From an uncultured Bacteroides sp. (GTDB taxonomy: Bacteria > Bacteroidota > Bacteroidia > Bacteroidales > Bacteroidaceae): a stretch of DNA of 7,609 nt. How positions within the stretch are numbered: position 1 is the first letter of the stretch; each line of letters begins with the position of its first letter. Positions 5,930 through 7,609 of this stretch are shown here, piece by piece. The notes beneath the pieces are model-generated. The model searched no databases. It was not told where the DNA came from and was given only the letters and a program-made list of their open reading frames with translations. The translations under genes were made by a program, and so were the position numbers. The DNA lies in NCBI GenBank assembly GCA_900766195.1, contig CAAFUN010000145.1, positions 1 through 7,609 on the forward strand, read 5' to 3'.

Positions 5930-7096
5930 ATGAAAATTACTATTTCCGGTACAGGTTATGTTGGTTTATCGAACGGTGTCCTGATTGCGCAAAACCACGA
6001 AGTGGTTGCCCTGGATATCGTACAGGCCAAAGTGGATATGCTTAACCAGAAGATCTCTCCGATTGTGGATAAAGAGATTCAGGAATATCTGGCAGAAAAA
6101 CCGTTAAATTTCCGTGCCACCACGGACAAGCACGACGCCTATCGTAATGCCGACTACGTGATCATTGCGACGCCGACCGATTACGATCCCAAAACCAACT
6201 ACTTCAACACCTCTACGGTGGAAGCGGTTATTCGCGATGTCACAGAGATCAACCCGAACGCGGTGATGATCATTAAATCGACCATCCCGGTGGGGTTCAC
6301 CCGCGACATCAAAGAACGTTTAGGGATTGATAATGTTATTTTCTCTCCTGAGTTCCTGCGTGAAGGCCGTGCGCTTTACGACAACCTGCACCCGTCGCGC
6401 ATTGTCATTGGTGAGCGCTCTGCGCGTGCCGAACGTTTCGCAGACCTGCTGAAGGAAGGCGCGATTAAGCAGGATATCCCGACCCTGTTTACCGATTCCA
6501 CCGAAGCGGAAGCGATCAAACTGTTCGCTAACACCTATCTGGCGCTGCGTGTTGCCTATTTCAACGAACTCGACAGCTATGCTGAAAGCCAGGGGTTGAA
6601 CAGCAAGCAGATTATCGAAGGGGTATGCCTGGATCCGCGTATCGGCAACCACTATAACAACCCGTCCTTTGGCTACGGCGGCTACTGCCTGCCAAAAGAT
6701 ACCAAGCAGCTGCTGGCGAACTACGAATCGGTTCCGAACAATATCATCGCGGCTATCGTGGATGCTAACCGTACCCGTAAAGACTTTATCGCGGATTCTA
6801 TTCTCGCCCGTAAGCCGAAAGTGGTGGGTGTGTATCGCCTGATCATGAAGAGTGGTTCGGACAACTTCCGTGCCTCTTCTATTCAGGGCATTATGAAGCG
6901 CATCAAGGCGAAAGGTATTCCGGTTATTATCTATGAACCGGTGATGCAGGAAGATGAGTTCTTTAACTCCCGCGTCGTGCGCGATCTGGATGCCTTCAAA
7001 CAAGAAGCGGATGTGATCATCTCTAACCGTATGGCGGAAGAGCTGGCGGATGTGGCGGACAAGGTCTACACCCGCGATCTGTTTGGTAACGATTAA
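5930..7096 (+). CDS. ugd: UDP-glucose 6-dehydrogenase
   Basis: A cytoplasmic enzyme that oxidises UDP-glucose with two NAD+ to UDP-glucuronate. The product is a donor for acidic capsules and colanic acid and the precursor of 4-amino-arabinose for lipid A. The 388-residue length is that of the enterobacterial protein. The Rossmann loop is ISGTGYVGLSNG (5-16), and D29 fits NAD binding. Other landmarks are ATPTDYDP (80-87), FSPEFLREGRALYDNLHPSR (138-157), K197 and N201 in the helix IKLFANTYLA, and the catalytic Cys253 in GYGGYCLPKDTKQL with D257. All are intact. Tyr71, the residue reported to be phosphorylated by the Wzc kinase in E. coli Ugd, is present. ATG 5930 has only a weak ribosome site (AAAGTG, 5918-5923, 6 bases upstream). 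The gene follows gnd by 190 bases with a terminator between, so it probably has its own promoter; I found only an isolated -10-like TATTAT (5864-5869) with no convincing -35 box. Several differences from the E. coli protein favour Klebsiella, judged from memory. Confidence 0.98.
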   Translation: MKITISGTGYVGLSNGVLIAQNHEVVALDIVQAKVDMLNQKISPIVDKEIQEYLAEKPLNFRATTDKHDAYRNADYVIIATPTDYDPKTNYFNTSTVEAVIRDVTEINPNAVMIIKSTIPVGFTRDIKERLGIDNVIFSPEFLREGRALYDNLHPSRIVIGERSARAERFADLLKEGAIKQDIPTLFTDSTEAEAIKLFANTYLALRVAYFNELDSYAESQGLNSKQIIEGVCLDPRIGNHYNNPSFGYGGYCLPKDTKQLLANYESVPNNIIAAIVDANRTRKDFIADSILARKPKVVGVYRLIMKSGSDNFRASSIQGIMKRIKAKGIPVIIYEPVMQEDEFFNSRVVRDLDAFKQEADVIISNRMAEELADVADKVYTRDLFGND

Positions 7097-7109
7097 TTCT
7101 GCCTGTCTG

Positions 7110-7145
7110 ACACTGGCGGTTCCCTGCCGCCAGTGTTCTTCTTTC
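7110..7145 (+). terminator. Rho-independent terminator after ugd
   Basis: It starts 14 bases after the ugd stop. A perfect 10-bp stem, ACACTGGCGG (7110-7119) with CCGCCAGTGT (7127-7136), encloses a 7-base loop and is followed by the pyrimidine-rich tail TCTTCTTTCT. This is the strongest terminator in the window and marks the end of the gnd-ugd end of the locus. Confidence 0.9.
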
Positions 7146-7336
7146 TCCCCCGTTATATCCCTCACTACGCGTATTTCTCGCACATTCAGATTAACCTCAA
7201 TAAATTGTGATGGACATTACGATCCTGCTCAAAAGCCGTTGCGGGTTGAAAACAGGTCCGATAAGTTAAACTTACCTTGTGAAGAGCTACCGTCACTGTG
7301 ATGTAGATGCCGGAGATAAGCGCCGGGAGGTAAAAC

Positions 7337-7361
7337 AAAGCCTGCAACGCAGGCTTTTGTT
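7337..7361. terminator. Compact bidirectional terminator-like hairpin
   Basis: AAAGCCTGC (7337-7345) and GCAGGCTTT (7349-7357) form a perfect 9-bp stem with a 3-base loop (AAC). The + strand continues TTGTTATTT and the - strand tail reads TTTGTTTT, so it could end transcription from either side. It lies about 200 bases after the ugd terminator with no gene in between. Confidence 0.7.
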
Positions 7362-7438
7362 ATTTATGCCCTGGGGAAATATGAGGAACAGGGCGCGAGT
7401 AACGTTATATTTTCTTGCCTTAAGGCCACGCCAAAACG

Positions 7439-7458
7439 CAGAATGAACGGTCATTCTG
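7439..7458. repeat. Inverted repeat (hairpin) near the IS1 insertion
   Basis: CAGAATGA (7439-7446) and TCATTCTG (7451-7458) form a perfect 8-bp palindrome around ACGG. A run of eight T's begins 8 bases later (7467-7474), which is too far for a classical terminator. It could be an operator, a weak terminator, or part of a leader for a gene beyond the IS1. Its function is unknown. Confidence 0.5.
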
Positions 7459-7491
7459 TCATATCATTTTTTTTATCTCTTAATATTATCT

Positions 7492-7514
7492 GGTAATGAC
7501 TCCAACTTATTGAT
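7492..7514 (-). repeat. IS1 right terminal inverted repeat (IRR), second copy
   Basis: This begins GGTAATGACTCC and is the reverse complement of 95-117 except for one base. It is the tip of the right-hand IS1, pointing left into the window. The 9 bases next to it, ATATTATCT (7483-7491), would be the inner target duplication. They do not match the 9 bases next to the left copy in either orientation. Confidence 0.92.
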
Positions 7515-7609
7515 AGTGTTTTATGTTCAGATAATGCCCGATGACTTTGTCATGCAGCTCCACCGATTTTGAGAACGACAGCGACTTCCGTCCCAGCCGT
7601 GCCAGGTGC
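7507..7609 (-). CDS. insB: IS1 transposase InsB, C-terminal fragment (second copy)
   Basis: These are the last 33 codons of insB on the - strand, ending with the stop whose complement is TTA at 7507-7509. The peptide is identical to the one encoded at 1-102. The five codons that differ (CAC, CGG, TCG, AAA, CAA here) all differ at synonymous sites. The gene is cut by the end of the window. Confidence 0.95.

Larger units (their letters stand above)
7146..7491. other. Noncoding stretch between ugd and the right IS1
   Basis: No reading frame here has both a ribosome site and a recognisable protein. The SD-like GGGAGG at 7325-7330 is not followed by a nearby start codon. The stretch holds a terminator-like hairpin (7337-7357), a second hairpin followed by eight T's (7439-7474), and an AT-rich end where IS1 sits. 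In Klebsiella the O-antigen locus normally follows ugd, so this may be its upstream spacer, now cut by IS1. That placement is inference. Confidence 0.6.
7492..7609 (-). mobile_element. IS1 right end (partial, - orientation)
   Basis: This is the right-hand 118 bases of a second IS1 copy, inverted relative to the one at 1-117, so the two right ends face each other across 7374 bases. The element runs off the window. Its sequence fits the common enterobacterial IS1 form as I remember it, whereas the left copy carries five extra differences. It lies between ugd and whatever follows, which in Klebsiella would be the O-antigen locus. Confidence 0.95.

Noticed and set aside
6320..7183. Long open frame (287 codons) on the - strand opposite ugd
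   Set aside because: It lies opposite a certain gene, has no recognisable domain, has no evident ribosome site, and runs through the ugd terminator. Long antisense frames are common opposite GC-rich coding sequence.
7286..7294. GACGGTAGC on the - strand resembling the ops/JUMPstart element of polysaccharide operons
   Set aside because: It has a mismatch in the core, lacks the rest of JUMPstart, faces leftward where there is no gene to serve, and about one such match is expected by chance in a window this size.
7050..7301. 83-codon + strand frame starting inside ugd
   Set aside because: It starts within ugd in another frame, passes through the ugd terminator hairpin, is rich in Arg/Thr/Cys as expected of a shadow frame, and has no ribosome site.
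118..7491. Matching target duplications at the two IS1 junctions
   Set aside because: CCCTTATCG (118-126) and ATATTATCT (7483-7491) do not match directly or as reverse complements. The informative outer flanks are outside the window.
1..7609. CRISPR arrays, tRNA or rRNA genes, toxin-antitoxin or phage-defence genes
   Set aside because: I saw no regularly spaced repeats, no recognisable structural RNA genes, and no defence-type domains; the content is explained by polysaccharide genes, gnd, ugd and IS1.

Overview
The window looks like the 3' end of a surface-polysaccharide (capsule-type, Wzx/Wzy) locus from an enterobacterium, most likely Klebsiella. The evidence is the order AT-rich sugar genes - wzx - gnd - ugd, a 468-residue Gnd close to the enterobacterial form, and a 388-residue Ugd whose sequence, as I remember the proteins, fits Klebsiella better than E. 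coli. Species and capsule type cannot be fixed from this sequence alone.

Layout. Bases 1-117 are the right end of an IS1 copy on the + strand (last 33 codons of insB plus the terminal repeat). It abuts a GT26 (WecG/TagA-type) glycosyltransferase gene whose first codons appear to have been lost or displaced (127-834). Three more + strand genes follow: a secreted-looking beta-helix protein resembling WcaM or a phage tailspike (821-1945), a capsular-polysaccharide-synthesis glycosyltransferase (1992-2930) and the Wzx flippase (2932-4215). These four genes are very AT-rich (roughly 30% GC by eye) and tightly packed. They are followed by the conserved, GC-richer housekeeping genes gnd (4333-5739) and ugd (5930-7096), each with its own hairpin terminator. 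Bases 7137-7491 hold no convincing gene but have two further hairpins. Bases 7492-7609 are the right end of a second IS1, on the - strand.

How the genes work together. By family knowledge, Ugd makes UDP-glucuronate, a sugar donor for acidic capsules. The GT26 and GT32-like enzymes would add sugars to the undecaprenyl-linked repeat unit on the inner face of the inner membrane, and Wzx would flip the unit to the periplasm. The beta-helix protein carries an export signal and could act on, bind or trim polymer beyond the inner membrane. The initiating transferase, Wzy, the Wza/Wzb/Wzc export machinery and other transferases are absent and would have to lie left of the IS1.

The main points for a second look are the two non-identical IS1 right ends facing each other across about 7.4 kb, the IS1 junction at the 5' end of the GT26 gene, the tailspike-like beta-helix protein inside the operon, the anti-Shine-Dalgarno element within gnd, and a terminator-like hairpin after ugd with no gene in front of it. 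I do not see strong evidence for an entirely new system.
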